DNA of 64,000 nucleotides. It comes from Cohnella caldifontis (GTDB lineage: Bacteria > Bacillota > Bacilli > Paenibacillales > Paenibacillaceae). The notes under the pieces were generated by a model. The model searched no databases and was not told where the DNA came from. It saw only the letters and a program-made list of their open reading frames with translations. This document shows, in pieces, positions 50,369 to 57,848 of the stretch (positions within the stretch are counted from its first letter, which is position 1; every line of letters starts with the position of its first letter). Where the stretch lies: contig NZ_JAQZSJ010000002.1 in the NCBI RefSeq assembly GCF_029360585.1, forward strand, positions 515,747 to 579,746, written 5' to 3'. The position numbers were made by a program, and so were the translations under genes.

Positions 50369-51658
50369 TTAGGCCGTTTTGCTGTTCTCTACGATGAATT
50401 GGACCGCTTTGCGGATCCGGATGTCCGAATTCAGCGTATCCATGTAGCCGTTGGAGGAGAAAATGGCGCGAAGCTCTTCGACAGAACGGTTATACGCCTT
50501 GGACAGGTTGGAAAGCTCTTCTTCCACGTCCGCTTCCGTCACGTCCAGGTTCTCCGCTTTCGCGATCGCTTCCAGCACCAGGTTGTTGCGGACGCGTTTG
50601 GAGGCGTCGCCATTCATCTGTTCCCGGAGCTGTTCCTCGCTCTGGCCGCTGAATTGATAGTACAGGTCGAGAGACAAGCCTTGCATCCGGATGCGGTTTT
50701 CGAATTCCTTCAGCATCTGGTCGACTTCGTTCTGAACCATGATCTCCGGCACTTCGACTTCCGCCGATTCGGAAGCTTTGTCGATGATCGCGTTCTCGCG
50801 GGCCGATTCCGCTTCTTTTTCCTTCCGTTCCTTCAGCTTTGCCGCCAAATCCTGTTTATATTCCTCCAGCGTATCGAATTCGCTGACGTCTTTGGCGAAT
50901 TCGTCGTCGAGCGCCGGAAGGTTTTTGCGCTTGAGCTCGTTCAGCTTGACCTTGAACACGACGGCCTTGCCGGCCAGCTCTTCCGCCTGGTAGGACTCGG
51001 GGAACGTGACGTTGATGTCTTTCTCTTCGGCGATGTTCAGGCCGACAACTTGCTCTTCGAAGCCCGGGATGAACGAGCCGGAGCCCAGTTCGAGAGAGTA
51101 GTTCTCCCCTTTGCCGCCTTCGAACGCTTCGCCGTCCAGGAAGCCTTCGAAATCGATCACGGCGACGTCGCCCATTTGGGCCGGACCTTCGTCCACGACG
51201 ACCAGCTCCGCATGGCGTTGCTGGAGGCGTTCCAGTTCCTTGCCGATTTCCTCGTCCGTCACTTCGGTGTCGGCCGCGGGAACTTCGATGCCTTTATATT
51301 CGCCGAGCTTCACTTCCGGCTTGACGGTGACCTTGGCTTTGAATTTGAAGGATTGACCGCGGCCGAATTGCTCGACGTCGACTTCCGGACGGGAGACCGG
51401 CTCGATGCCGGCTTGATCGACGGCTTCGGAATACGCTTCCGGAAGCAGGATGTCGATCGCGTCTTGATACAGGCTTTCCACCCCGAAACGGGCTTCGAAA
51501 ATTTTACGCGGCACTTTGCCTTTGCGGAATCCCGGCACGTTCACCTTGGCGACGACTTTGCGGAACGCCTTGTCCAAGGCGGCGGCGACTTTTTGTTCAT
51601 CGATCTCGACGTCGAGTACGCCGACGTTCTTCTCTATTTTTTCCCAGTTTGCTTTCAT
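50369..51658 (-). CDS. tig: Trigger factor
   Basis: Ribosome-bound chaperone and prolyl isomerase. The 429-residue product has the ribosome-binding domain with signature GFRKGKVPRKIFE (about 43-55), the FKBP-type domain (about 165-245, GDVAVIDFEGFLDG) and the C-terminal chaperone arms. A single-gene unit upstream of clpP. Confidence 0.98.
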   Translation of the reverse strand: MKANWEKIEKNVGVLDVEIDEQKVAAALDKAFRKVVAKVNVPGFRKGKVPRKIFEARFGVESLYQDAIDILLPEAYSEAVDQAGIEPVSRPEVDVEQFGRGQSFKFKAKVTVKPEVKLGEYKGIEVPAADTEVTDEEIGKELERLQQRHAELVVVDEGPAQMGDVAVIDFEGFLDGEAFEGGKGENYSLELGSGSFIPGFEEQVVGLNIAEEKDINVTFPESYQAEELAGKAVVFKVKLNELKRKNLPALDDEFAKDVSEFDTLEEYKQDLAAKLKERKEKEAESARENAIIDKASESAEVEVPEIMVQNEVDQMLKEFENRIRMQGLSLDLYYQFSGQSEEQLREQMNGDASKRVRNNLVLEAIAKAENLDVTEADVEEELSNLSKAYNRSVEELRAIFSSNGYMDTLNSDIRIRKAVQFIVENSKTA

Positions 51659-51776
51659 TGGCTGCTTTCCCCTCCGTAAGGCTTCTTCGTGCCGCCGATT
51701 GCGGCGTCTTCACATAAACCATTCCATTATATACAACCCCGGCGGCCTGCGCAAGACAAGCCCTCGCCGGTTCCGC

Positions 51777-52706
51777 TCAGAACGCCGTGCGCGGTTCGAC
51801 CGCGTACTGGCGGAGCCACCGGAGCGCCTGCTCGTACCGAAACCGGAGCTCGTCCGTTATTCCGTACTGATCGCGGATTTCTTGGTCGCCTTCGGCGCCG
51901 TGCAGCTTTTCCAGCATCATCTGGTGCAGCGCGGCCGCCCATACGTCCGCCTGGCCGTCTTCGTCCGCCGCCATCGTCCGGTAGATCGGCGTCCCGTAGG
52001 CGGCCTGCACGCATTCCTTCCACATTTCTTCGGCGAAATAGGCGAGCGTGGGATCGGACACTTCAGCCGACAACCGCACCCTTTCGATGACGTCGATCAC
52101 GGCCGGGGGAAAATCGGAAAACTGGAGCGGCGTATCCCCGATCTCCAGCGTCAACGCCTCCCCGTCCCTCCACATCGATACGGGCCCCGCGGCGCCTTGG
52201 TTCCGCAAAGCCTGCAGCGCCTTGAATTGCGCGGCCGGATGATGTTCGCCGCCGCTCAGCCAATCTTTCAGCGCTAACTGGACGTCCGGCCGCACGACGT
52301 GCGCCAGCTGCCCGATGGCCAGAAGCTGCTGCTCGGGGTCTTCCCCTTCCCGCAGGGAGGCCAGCAGCTTCGTAACGTACTCCGCGTCTTGGCGCGTCCG
52401 ATCCTCCACCCGCCGGCGGACCCAGTCGGACTCTCCGGACTCTTCGTCCGGGAGCTCGTCATCCTCCAGCCCGGCCCAGTCATTGCCGGACGCGGACGCT
52501 TCCGGAAACGCCGCTTCCAGCCATCCCAGCAGCGCCTGCCACTCCGTATGATGCTTCTCCGCTTCCCCGCCGCATTGGAGCAGAAAGTCCAGCAGCGCTT
52601 TCGCCTCGCCGTAGCGTTCCGTCTCCAGCATTTTCGTTAATTTGATCTGATAAAAGTCCAACGTTTTCGGAAACAACACCAAATTGTCTTTGGCGCGGCC
52701 GCTCAT
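51777..52706 (-). CDS. YsoA-like protein of unknown function
   Basis: A 309-residue, mostly helical acidic protein. The N-terminus (LVLFPKTLDFYQIKLTKMLETERY) looks like a TPR-type helical pair. No catalytic motif or membrane segment is visible. Position directly upstream of tig matches ysoA of B. subtilis, a TPR-like gene, and that is the main ground for the name. The C-terminal half (residues 175-309) is unassigned. Confidence 0.75.
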   Translation of the reverse strand: MSGRAKDNLVLFPKTLDFYQIKLTKMLETERYGEAKALLDFLLQCGGEAEKHHTEWQALLGWLEAAFPEASASGNDWAGLEDDELPDEESGESDWVRRRVEDRTRQDAEYVTKLLASLREGEDPEQQLLAIGQLAHVVRPDVQLALKDWLSGGEHHPAAQFKALQALRNQGAAGPVSMWRDGEALTLEIGDTPLQFSDFPPAVIDVIERVRLSAEVSDPTLAYFAEEMWKECVQAAYGTPIYRTMAADEDGQADVWAAALHQMMLEKLHGAEGDQEIRDQYGITDELRFRYEQALRWLRQYAVEPRTAF

Positions 52707-52888
52707 GGCCAGTCCCCTTCCGGACCGGATATTCGTTGCGAAGGTTCGGTCTCCCGCATTATAACACGAAGGCTAGCGCAAATGGAAAAGCGGAAGAAGA
52801 CGGAACGGTCCCGGCGGCCGAGTCGGCGAACGCCGCCCGAGAAGTTGTCCGCGCCGCCGTTGGAACGAAAACTTGTCATTCGCTGCCA

Positions 52889-52918
52889 TTGATTTCGTTC
52901 TCCCGTTTGTGCTATCAT
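52889..52918 (+). promoter_or_regulatory. Promoter of tRNA-Gly
   Basis: TTGATT (52889-52894) and TATCAT (52913-52918) are 18 bp apart, with the tRNA starting about 21 bp on. Confidence 0.6.
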
Positions 52919-52939
52919 AATTTCTGCTCACAGCAACAC

Positions 52940-53013
52940 GCGGGTGTAGTTCAATGGTAGAACGCCAGCTTCCCAAGCTTGAGGCGAGGGTTCGATTCCC
53001 TTCACCCGCTCCA
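52940..53013 (+). tRNA. tRNA-Gly (anticodon CCC)
   Basis: A 74-nt cloverleaf with acceptor GCGGGTG/CACCCGC, D arm GTTCAATGGTAGAAC, anticodon loop TTCCCAA, T loop TTCGATT and encoded CCA. The anticodon stem CCAGC/GCTTG has one C-T mismatch. Confidence 0.95.
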
Positions 53014-53028
53014 TACGACATTGATGAA

Positions 53029-53056
53029 GAAGCCTTGCAACGCAGGCTTCTTTTTT
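53029..53056 (+). terminator. Terminator after tRNA-Gly
   Basis: GAAGCCT and AGGCTTC pair around 8 nt, followed by TTTTTT on the plus strand. Confidence 0.85.
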
Positions 53057-53067
53057 GATTTTCGCAT

Positions 53068-53107
53068 AAAAAAAAAAGCCCTGCCTCCTTCATCGGTCGG
53101 CAGGGCA
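53068..53107 (-). terminator. Terminator of the small gene at 53147-53314
   Basis: On the minus strand GCCCTGCC and GGCAGGGC close a stem followed by ten T, 40 bp after the stop of the small gene. Confidence 0.85.
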
Positions 53108-53146
53108 TTTCGACGTCTCTCATTCCGCGCATGGGTCCCGGCTCGT

Positions 53147-53314
53147 TCAATAACCGTTACGGCCGCCGGAACGACCTCTCGAACGTCCTCTCGACCGGTC
53201 TTTGACGATGACGATGACTTTGACGCGAGAACGGCCGGAGGAGCGGCCCGACGTGCTCGTACCGCGTAACGAGCCGCTTCCGTAATTCGTTCCATTGGGA
53301 ATTCCAAACAACAT
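53147..53314 (-). CDS. Small Arg/Gly/Ser-rich protein (55 residues), unknown
   Basis: The frame starts at the ATG at 53314 behind a textbook AAGGAGGTG and ends 40 bp before a strong terminator, so it is very likely a real gene. The product begins MLFGIPNGTNYGSGSLRG, has a central beta-like VKVIVIVKD and ends in Arg-Ser-Arg-Gly repeats (RSRGRSRGRSGGRNGY). It is strongly basic, as in nucleic-acid-binding or spore-coat small proteins. A sigma-K/E-like -10 upstream points to sporulation. I do not recognise a family. Confidence 0.75.
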   Translation of the reverse strand: MLFGIPNGTNYGSGSLRGTSTSGRSSGRSRVKVIVIVKDRSRGRSRGRSGGRNGY

Positions 53315-53345
53315 GTCTGAACACCTCCTTGTCCCTGGGATGCTT

Positions 53346-53372
53346 TACGATATGATTAAAGTACGGCCATGT
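53346..53372 (-). promoter_or_regulatory. Sigma-K/E-like promoter of the small basic gene
   Basis: On the minus strand CATATCGTA (53346-53354) fits CATANNNTA, with AC (53371-53372) 16 bp upstream. Sigma-K sites usually have AC 17 bp away, so the fit is close but not exact. Confidence 0.4.
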
Positions 53373-53581
53373 TAAGGACAAGGGTCGGCAGGTTTGAAAA
53401 TGAGGCTGAAAGAGCGCTCGCAATGTCGTGCGGGAATAAATTTACCCCCAGCCGTTATGTCCGGCGCGATCCGTCCATTCCAAGATTCACTTGGCGGAAA
53501 TTCCGCATAAATTCCGATCCGATGCTCACGCTAAAGCAGGTTGCCAGGCAACTAATCTGAACGCGGAGGGAACCCGAACCG

Positions 53582-53929
53582 ATGACCCCGTCGCAAAACC
53601 CACAGGAGAACGTACAGGAAGCCCAAAACGTGCAGCAGCAAGCGCAGCAAGTGATCCAACAGGCGCAGCAAGCGGCCGCCCAAGTGAGCGCGCAAGCTTC
53701 GCAAGCGGCTCAACTGGCCCAGGAAGCCGAGCAGACGGCAACGACCGCCCAGCAGCTCAGCCAACAGCTGCAGCAAGCGCAAGCGCAAAGCACGCAGCAA
53801 TTGACGGCGGCCGAACAGCAAATCGGCCAAGCCCAGAACACGGTCAGCGCGCTTCAAGGACAAAACGCGGCGTCCGCGCAGCCGGACCAAGGACAGTCCA
53901 TGGCCGCCGAAGACGGTTTGGTGCAATAA
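53582..53929 (+). CDS. Gln/Ala-rich coiled-coil protein, unknown
   Basis: A 115-residue protein with 39 Gln and many Ala, and no Lys, Arg, His, Cys, Phe, Tyr or Trp. It is acidic and should form one long helix or coiled coil (about 10-90). There is no signal peptide. The ATG at 53582 follows GCGGAGGGAA, and a terminator follows the stop, so I take it as expressed. The composition recalls gamma-type small acid-soluble spore proteins, but these carry Lys and a repeated motif not seen here. Upstream, GCGGAA-A-TTCCGC (53494-53506) is a palindrome next to CATAAATT. Confidence 0.7.
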   Translation: MTPSQNPQENVQEAQNVQQQAQQVIQQAQQAAAQVSAQASQAAQLAQEAEQTATTAQQLSQQLQQAQAQSTQQLTAAEQQIGQAQNTVSALQGQNAASAQPDQGQSMAAEDGLVQ

Positions 53930-54210
53930 CCAACCCCGCTGGCGAACCCCAAAAAGGCCGTTGGGAACTCCCGCTTCCCGACGGCTATTTTTGCGGATTC
54001 GAAATGATCTGACGAGTCGGACCGCGAAAAACGCGGTCATTCAACATCCGGAACGAGCGAGACTCTGCGGATGCTTTCCGGCAAGATCCGAACGAGTCCC
54101 TTATCGGACAACCTCAACCAAGGAAAAACGACCACGCGAGCAGCGGCGATATGGCAGTGGCCGCCCAGCAGACCCCCGCTTGGGGATTTCAGGCGATTTT
54201 TCCTCTTTCC
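53930..54210. other. Non-coding stretch before tRNA-Arg
   Basis: Apart from the terminator at 53956-53994 and the tRNA-Arg promoter just after this stretch, I see no gene or repeat; open frames here lack ribosome sites. Confidence 0.5.
53956..53994 (+). terminator. Terminator after the Gln/Ala-rich gene
   Basis: GCCGTTGGGAA pairs with TTCCCGACGGC (one G-T) and is followed by TATTTTT. Confidence 0.8.
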
Positions 54211-54214
54211 CCTC

Positions 54215-54244
54215 TTGAGACAGGGGAGCTCCGTATGATAAACT
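54215..54244 (+). promoter_or_regulatory. Promoter of tRNA-Arg
   Basis: TTGAGA (54215-54220), 18 bp, and TAAACT (54239-54244) with a TG extension, 11 bp before the tRNA. Confidence 0.6.
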
Positions 54245-54255
54245 AATCAAGCTGC

Positions 54256-54332
54256 GTCCCGGTAGCTCAGTTGGATAGAGCATGCGCCTTCTAAGCGCAC
54301 GGTCGGGGGTTCGAATCCCTTCCGGGACGCCA
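54256..54332 (+). tRNA. tRNA-Arg (anticodon TCT)
   Basis: A 77-nt cloverleaf: acceptor GTCCCGG/CCGGGAC, D arm GCTCAGTTGGATAGAGC, anticodon stem TGCGC/GCGCA with loop CTTCTAA, T loop TTCGAAT, encoded CCA. Confidence 0.97.
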
Positions 54333-54375
54333 TTATCACGCTTAAAAACCGAACTTCCATCTCTCGTTAACCGAA

Positions 54376-54404
54376 AGGCGCTTCGACACGAAGCGTCTTT
54401 TTTC
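54376..54404 (+). terminator. Terminator after tRNA-Arg
   Basis: GGCGCTTCG and CGAAGCGTC pair around ACA, followed by TTTTTT. Confidence 0.85.
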
Positions 54405-54537
54405 GCGTATTTTCTAGGACCGGAACCCTATAATTTGCGCATTTTGTAACCAGGGTTACAGAACGCGCCGAGGGTACATGGTACGATTTTCTCCAATCAG
54501 AGAAACCCGCCAAACGGGACATGGAGTGAGGAAAAAC

Positions 54538-55536
54538 GTGCTGCTGGTTCCCGTGCAAGACTTGAAAGACGGAGATTTGCTGGGCAAAGGACTGTACTCG
54601 GCGGACGGCCGCCTGATGCTGGGGCGGGGAAGCCGGCTGAACGAGCGGTTGATCGAAGGGATCAAACGGCTCGGACAGCATTACGTTTACGTTGAACTGA
54701 CGGAGACGAGAACCGGCCAAAAAGAATGGGATTGGAAAAAGAACCTTCGCCGCCTGACGGAAGATTTGCTGTTCCGCTGGTTCGAGGCCGTACGCCAGAA
54801 GGAAAGCCTTCCCGTCAAGCCGCTGTTCGATTGGGCCGAACACGTCACGGAAATCGTATCCGAACAAGCCGGAGCGAAAATCGGCTTGGCGGACATGTCC
54901 CGCGACCGGGAACCTTTCGTCGCCCACAGCCTGAACGTTTGCTTTCTGTCGCTCCTGACGGCCAAAGCGCTGGGTTACAGGGAAAAGGAACTGATTGACG
55001 TGGCGGTAGGGAGCCTGCTGCATGACATCGGGCTGGCCGTCCCGCTGGAAGACAAGCTGGTGCTGAACCATCCGTTGATCGGTTTCGACCTGCTCCGCAA
55101 GGTGCCGGGCATTACGGCCGACGCGCTCCAGATCGTCTTGCAGCATCACGAGCGGATCGACGGCAGGGGATTCCCGCACGGCATTTCCGGCGGCGCGTTC
55201 CGGAAAGCCTCCCAAATTTGCGCCCTCGCGGTCGAATTCGACGATTTCATGAACCGATCTTTGACAAATCGCCTTCCTTGTGAAGGATTTGAGTTCGTGA
55301 TGTCGAAAGTGGATACATCGTACGATTACGAAATCGTCCGCGCTTTCCTGAACGTATTCGAACCTTACCCCGTCGGAACCCCGGTTACTTTGACCGGCGG
55401 CCTCGAAGGCACCGTCGCCGAGACGAACCCCGGCCACCCTTGCCGCCCCGTGATCCGGCTGCAGGCTACCGGGGACCGGTTCGATCTAATGCAGCATATC
55501 ACGTTCCGGATCGAACGCGCGGAACCGGTCGTATAA
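54538..55536 (+). CDS. HD-GYP domain cyclic-di-GMP phosphodiesterase
   Basis: A 332-residue protein. After an N-terminal segment (MLLVPVQDLKDGDLLGKGLY) lies a full HD-GYP core: His130, HD at 162-163 (LLHDIG), His178, HHE at 203-205 and GFP at 211-213 in place of GYP. Unlike the gene at 2395, all expected metal ligands are present, so hydrolysis of c-di-GMP is likely. I prefer the GTG at 54538 behind GGAGTGAGG; an ATG at 54478 behind GAGGG is also possible. It lies 26 bp before a Crp/Fnr gene and is probably co-transcribed with it. Confidence 0.88.
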   Translation: MLLVPVQDLKDGDLLGKGLYSADGRLMLGRGSRLNERLIEGIKRLGQHYVYVELTETRTGQKEWDWKKNLRRLTEDLLFRWFEAVRQKESLPVKPLFDWAEHVTEIVSEQAGAKIGLADMSRDREPFVAHSLNVCFLSLLTAKALGYREKELIDVAVGSLLHDIGLAVPLEDKLVLNHPLIGFDLLRKVPGITADALQIVLQHHERIDGRGFPHGISGGAFRKASQICALAVEFDDFMNRSLTNRLPCEGFEFVMSKVDTSYDYEIVRAFLNVFEPYPVGTPVTLTGGLEGTVAETNPGHPCRPVIRLQATGDRFDLMQHITFRIERAEPVV

Positions 55537-55562
55537 ACCGGAAGGAACGGGAGGGATGGAGA

Positions 55563-56243
55563 TTGCCGATCGACGCCGCCAAACTGCGACTTTCCATTCC
55601 CTTTTTCCGCGAGATCGAACCCGGCCTGTTAGCCCGCATCGTCCCCTTCATGTTCGAGAAGAAATTCCGCAAAGGGCAAATCATTTTCCTCGAAGGGGAC
55701 GAAGGAGACGAAATATACTTCATCGGTTCCGGCGCAGTCGGCATCTATACGTTCGATAAAGCCAAAAAAGTGACGCTCGCGTTCCTTCGGGAAGGCGAGT
55801 ATTTTGGCGAGATGGCCCTGCTCAAACCCGGCCTGGTGCGGTCCGCCACCGCCGAAACCTTGATGCCGACGCGGCTTTACGCCCTGCGGAAATCCGATTT
55901 CCAAACGTTGATCGAGCAAGACCGCAACCTGGCGTTCCACCTGCTGGACTACACCATGGAACGACTGCGGAAGGCGAACCAGCAAATATACGACCTGACC
56001 TTCCTGAACGTGAAAACGCGGATCGTCAAGAGACTGCTGCTGCTCGGCGAGGAGTACGGCGGAACCCGCATCCCGGTGAAAATCACGCACCAGCAATTGG
56101 CCGACATGGTCGGGGCGGCGCGGGAAACCGTGTCGAAGGTGCTCCAGGAGCTCCAGGACCAAGGCTTGATCGAGATCAAGGACAAAACGTTCCGCTTGAT
56201 CGACCCGGCGACGTTGGAGCGGAAGCTGCTGGAAGATCAATGA
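55563..56243 (+). CDS. Crp/Fnr family transcription regulator
   Basis: A 226-residue regulator with a cyclic-nucleotide-binding fold (about 15-130, GEYFGEMALLKPGLVRSATA) and a winged helix (ITHQQLADMVGAARETVSKVLQELQ). It shares the linker pattern (RLRKANQQIYDLTFLNVKTR) with the regulator at 29960, which reads RLRQTNEQVNDLTFLDGRTR, so they are paralogues. No iron-sulfur cysteine cluster is seen. The TTG at 55563 behind GGGAGGG is the best start. Coupling to an HD-GYP gene suggests a c-di-GMP or cyclic-nucleotide circuit, by inference only. Confidence 0.88.
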   Translation: MPIDAAKLRLSIPFFREIEPGLLARIVPFMFEKKFRKGQIIFLEGDEGDEIYFIGSGAVGIYTFDKAKKVTLAFLREGEYFGEMALLKPGLVRSATAETLMPTRLYALRKSDFQTLIEQDRNLAFHLLDYTMERLRKANQQIYDLTFLNVKTRIVKRLLLLGEEYGGTRIPVKITHQQLADMVGAARETVSKVLQELQDQGLIEIKDKTFRLIDPATLERKLLEDQ

Positions 56244-56338
56244 ACCGAGGTTTTCCGAATGCCGGAAAACCTCTTTTTCATGGCCTTTCCGGGGCCATAA
56301 TAAACGGGAAACCCTTACCGAATCGGAGGCGCTACGCG

Positions 56339-56764
56339 ATGACTTGGCTGTTCTACGCGCTGCTGTCGGCGGTTACCGCGGCGCTGGTCGCCGTATTGGG
56401 CAAAATCGGCTTGAAGGATCTGGACGCCAATGCCGCCACCGCGATCCGCTCGGTGATCATGGCGCTCTTCCTCGTCGGCGTGGTCGCCTTCCAGGGAAAA
56501 TTCGCGGAAGTGCATCAAATCCTCGGACAAAAAAAGGCGCTGACCTTCATCTGCCTGAGCGGGGTCGCGGGCGCGCTTTCCTGGCTCTTCTACTTCCTCG
56601 CCCTGAAATCGGGCAAAGTTTCGCAGGTCGGGCCGATCGACAAGTTCAGCGTGGTGATCGCGGTCGTGCTGGCGTTTCTTTTCCTAGGGGAGCGAATCTC
56701 CTGGCTGAACGCCCTCGGCGTGGCGATGATCGCCGCGGGAGCCATTCTGGTCGCCTTGAAATAA
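56339..56764 (+). CDS. EamA/DMT-superfamily half-size transporter
   Basis: A 141-residue membrane protein with about five hydrophobic segments and one EamA repeat (LSGVAGALSWLFYFLALKSG, GPIDKFSVVIAVVLAFLFLGE, LNALGVAMIAAGAILVAL). Usual DMT carriers have two repeats; this single-repeat form probably works as a dimer. Substrate unknown. The ATG at 56339 follows CGGAGGCG. Confidence 0.85.
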   Translation: MTWLFYALLSAVTAALVAVLGKIGLKDLDANAATAIRSVIMALFLVGVVAFQGKFAEVHQILGQKKALTFICLSGVAGALSWLFYFLALKSGKVSQVGPIDKFSVVIAVVLAFLFLGERISWLNALGVAMIAAGAILVALK

Positions 56765-56799
56765 GCGAGCATAAAAACAGCGGAAATGTCAATTTAATG

Positions 56800-56875
56800 T
56801 AATGTATTATAACGCAAAATAAAATACCGAATCCTTTTTTTTTGGATTCGGCACCATTTTACGTTATGTTAAATA
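56800..56875. repeat. AT-rich imperfect inverted repeat / bidirectional terminator
   Basis: The perfect inner stem CCGAATCC / GGATTCGG encloses nine T. Outer parts ATAACGCAAAAT and ATTTTACGTTAT extend the pairing to about 25 bp per arm. It lies between the convergent ends of the EamA gene and the 43-codon gene, so it can end both transcripts, but it is longer and more AT-rich than other terminators here. Confidence 0.7.
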
Positions 56876-56891
56876 ACATAGATATTACAAA

Positions 56892-57023
56892 TTACCGTTG
56901 GGCCTCATCCCTCGGATTGTTCTGAGCCGGATGACGCACGTTTTTCCGCAAAACTTCTTCTACGAACGTCTCGCCTTTTTTCCGGATTTGGTTCCCTTCG
57001 TTCTGTTTAAACCGCTCGGGCAT
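56892..57023 (-). CDS. Small unknown protein (43 residues)
   Basis: The ATG at 57023 follows GGGAGGTGAGCG at good spacing. The product is MPERFKQNEGNQIRKKGETF followed by VEEVLRKNVRHPAQNNPRDE and AQR: hydrophilic, charged and probably helical, with no membrane segment. It starts 8 bp after the stop of the gene at 57031, so it may be the third gene of a minus-strand unit. Family not recognised. Confidence 0.6.
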   Translation of the reverse strand: MPERFKQNEGNQIRKKGETFVEEVLRKNVRHPAQNNPRDEAQR

Positions 57024-57030
57024 TTTTCGC

Positions 57031-57381
57031 TCACCTCCCGCTGCGGCCGAACAACAGATCCAGGTCCGACCGCACGCCGTCCGAATTCAGCACGTCCTCC
57101 GCGAAAGTCCGGCGATCGTTATCCGACAGGTGACTCGGACCGGAGAACCATTGCATCGTCACGTCCCGGAACGCGTCGTGCATGTCGTTGTCGTACCAGT
57201 CGACTTCGGTCCTGGCGTCGTTAGCCAGCACCCGGACCAGCTGATACCCTTTCGGACCCTCGCGGAAATAGGCCAGCAGCTCCGGAACGCCGGGATCGCC
57301 GGCGTGCACCTCGACCTCGGCCAGCCGCTGGTCTCCCCATTCCCGGATGCCGCGGCAAGCAGCCCGCCTGACCGTCAGCAT
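57031..57381 (-). CDS. Unknown protein, coupled to the gene upstream
   Basis: A 116-residue soluble protein, not recognised. It reads as a compact alpha/beta fold (LVRVLANDARTEVDWYDNDM, FAEDVLNSDGVRSDLDLLFG). The start ATG at 57381 overlaps the stop of the 57375 gene (ATGCTGA), so translation is coupled and the products may act together. Confidence 0.65.
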   Translation of the reverse strand: MLTVRRAACRGIREWGDQRLAEVEVHAGDPGVPELLAYFREGPKGYQLVRVLANDARTEVDWYDNDMHDAFRDVTMQWFSGPSHLSDNDRRTFAEDVLNSDGVRSDLDLLFGRSGR

Positions 57382-57722
57382 GGCGGCACCATCGCCTGAA
57401 CGATCTCCGGTTTCAGGACGTTCATGGATGCGATGTGGCGTTTCGTTTCATCGGTTCCAAGCCGGTAGAGCAACCGGTAAATGTCTTTGAGTTGTGCATC
57501 GTACACGGCATTGTAATCCTCTTCGCCCTTGGTCGTAATCGGGCGGACGAAGTGGAACGCGGAAGCTTCCTCCGCGCTGGACGTTTCTTCGAACAACTCC
57601 TGGAGTTTGTTCAACTCTTCTTCGTTCGCCCGGATCTCGAATTCGAACGGAGCCGCCTGGCGGTCCTCCAATACTTGTCCCGCGGCTACCGCCACGTAAT
57701 ACGTTTTGCGTCCGTCTTCCAT
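57375..57722 (-). CDS. Unknown protein, first of a coupled pair
   Basis: A 115-residue acidic protein: an N-terminal beta segment (KTYYVAVAAGQVLED) then helices with Glu-rich stretches (EEELNKLQELFEETSSAEEA) and LGTDETKRHIASM near the end. No known motif. It is divergent from asnO and overlaps the downstream gene by seven bases. Confidence 0.7.
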   Translation of the reverse strand: MEDGRKTYYVAVAAGQVLEDRQAAPFEFEIRANEEELNKLQELFEETSSAEEASAFHFVRPITTKGEEDYNAVYDAQLKDIYRLLYRLGTDETKRHIASMNVLKPEIVQAMVPPC

Positions 57723-57848
57723 CCTGGGACCCTCTCCTTCCGACGCGATTCGTTACGTATTTTCTCCCGGGACATACATGTTATCCCTTCATTCGCATAT
57801 CCATCTTATGATCGGTTGATCGCTACAGCGGGAGGAGGAAAAGTACCC

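Noticed and set aside
53002..53307. 101-codon minus-strand frame overlapping the small basic gene
   Set aside because: It runs through a terminator and part of tRNA-Gly; the 55-codon frame with AAGGAGGTG fits better.
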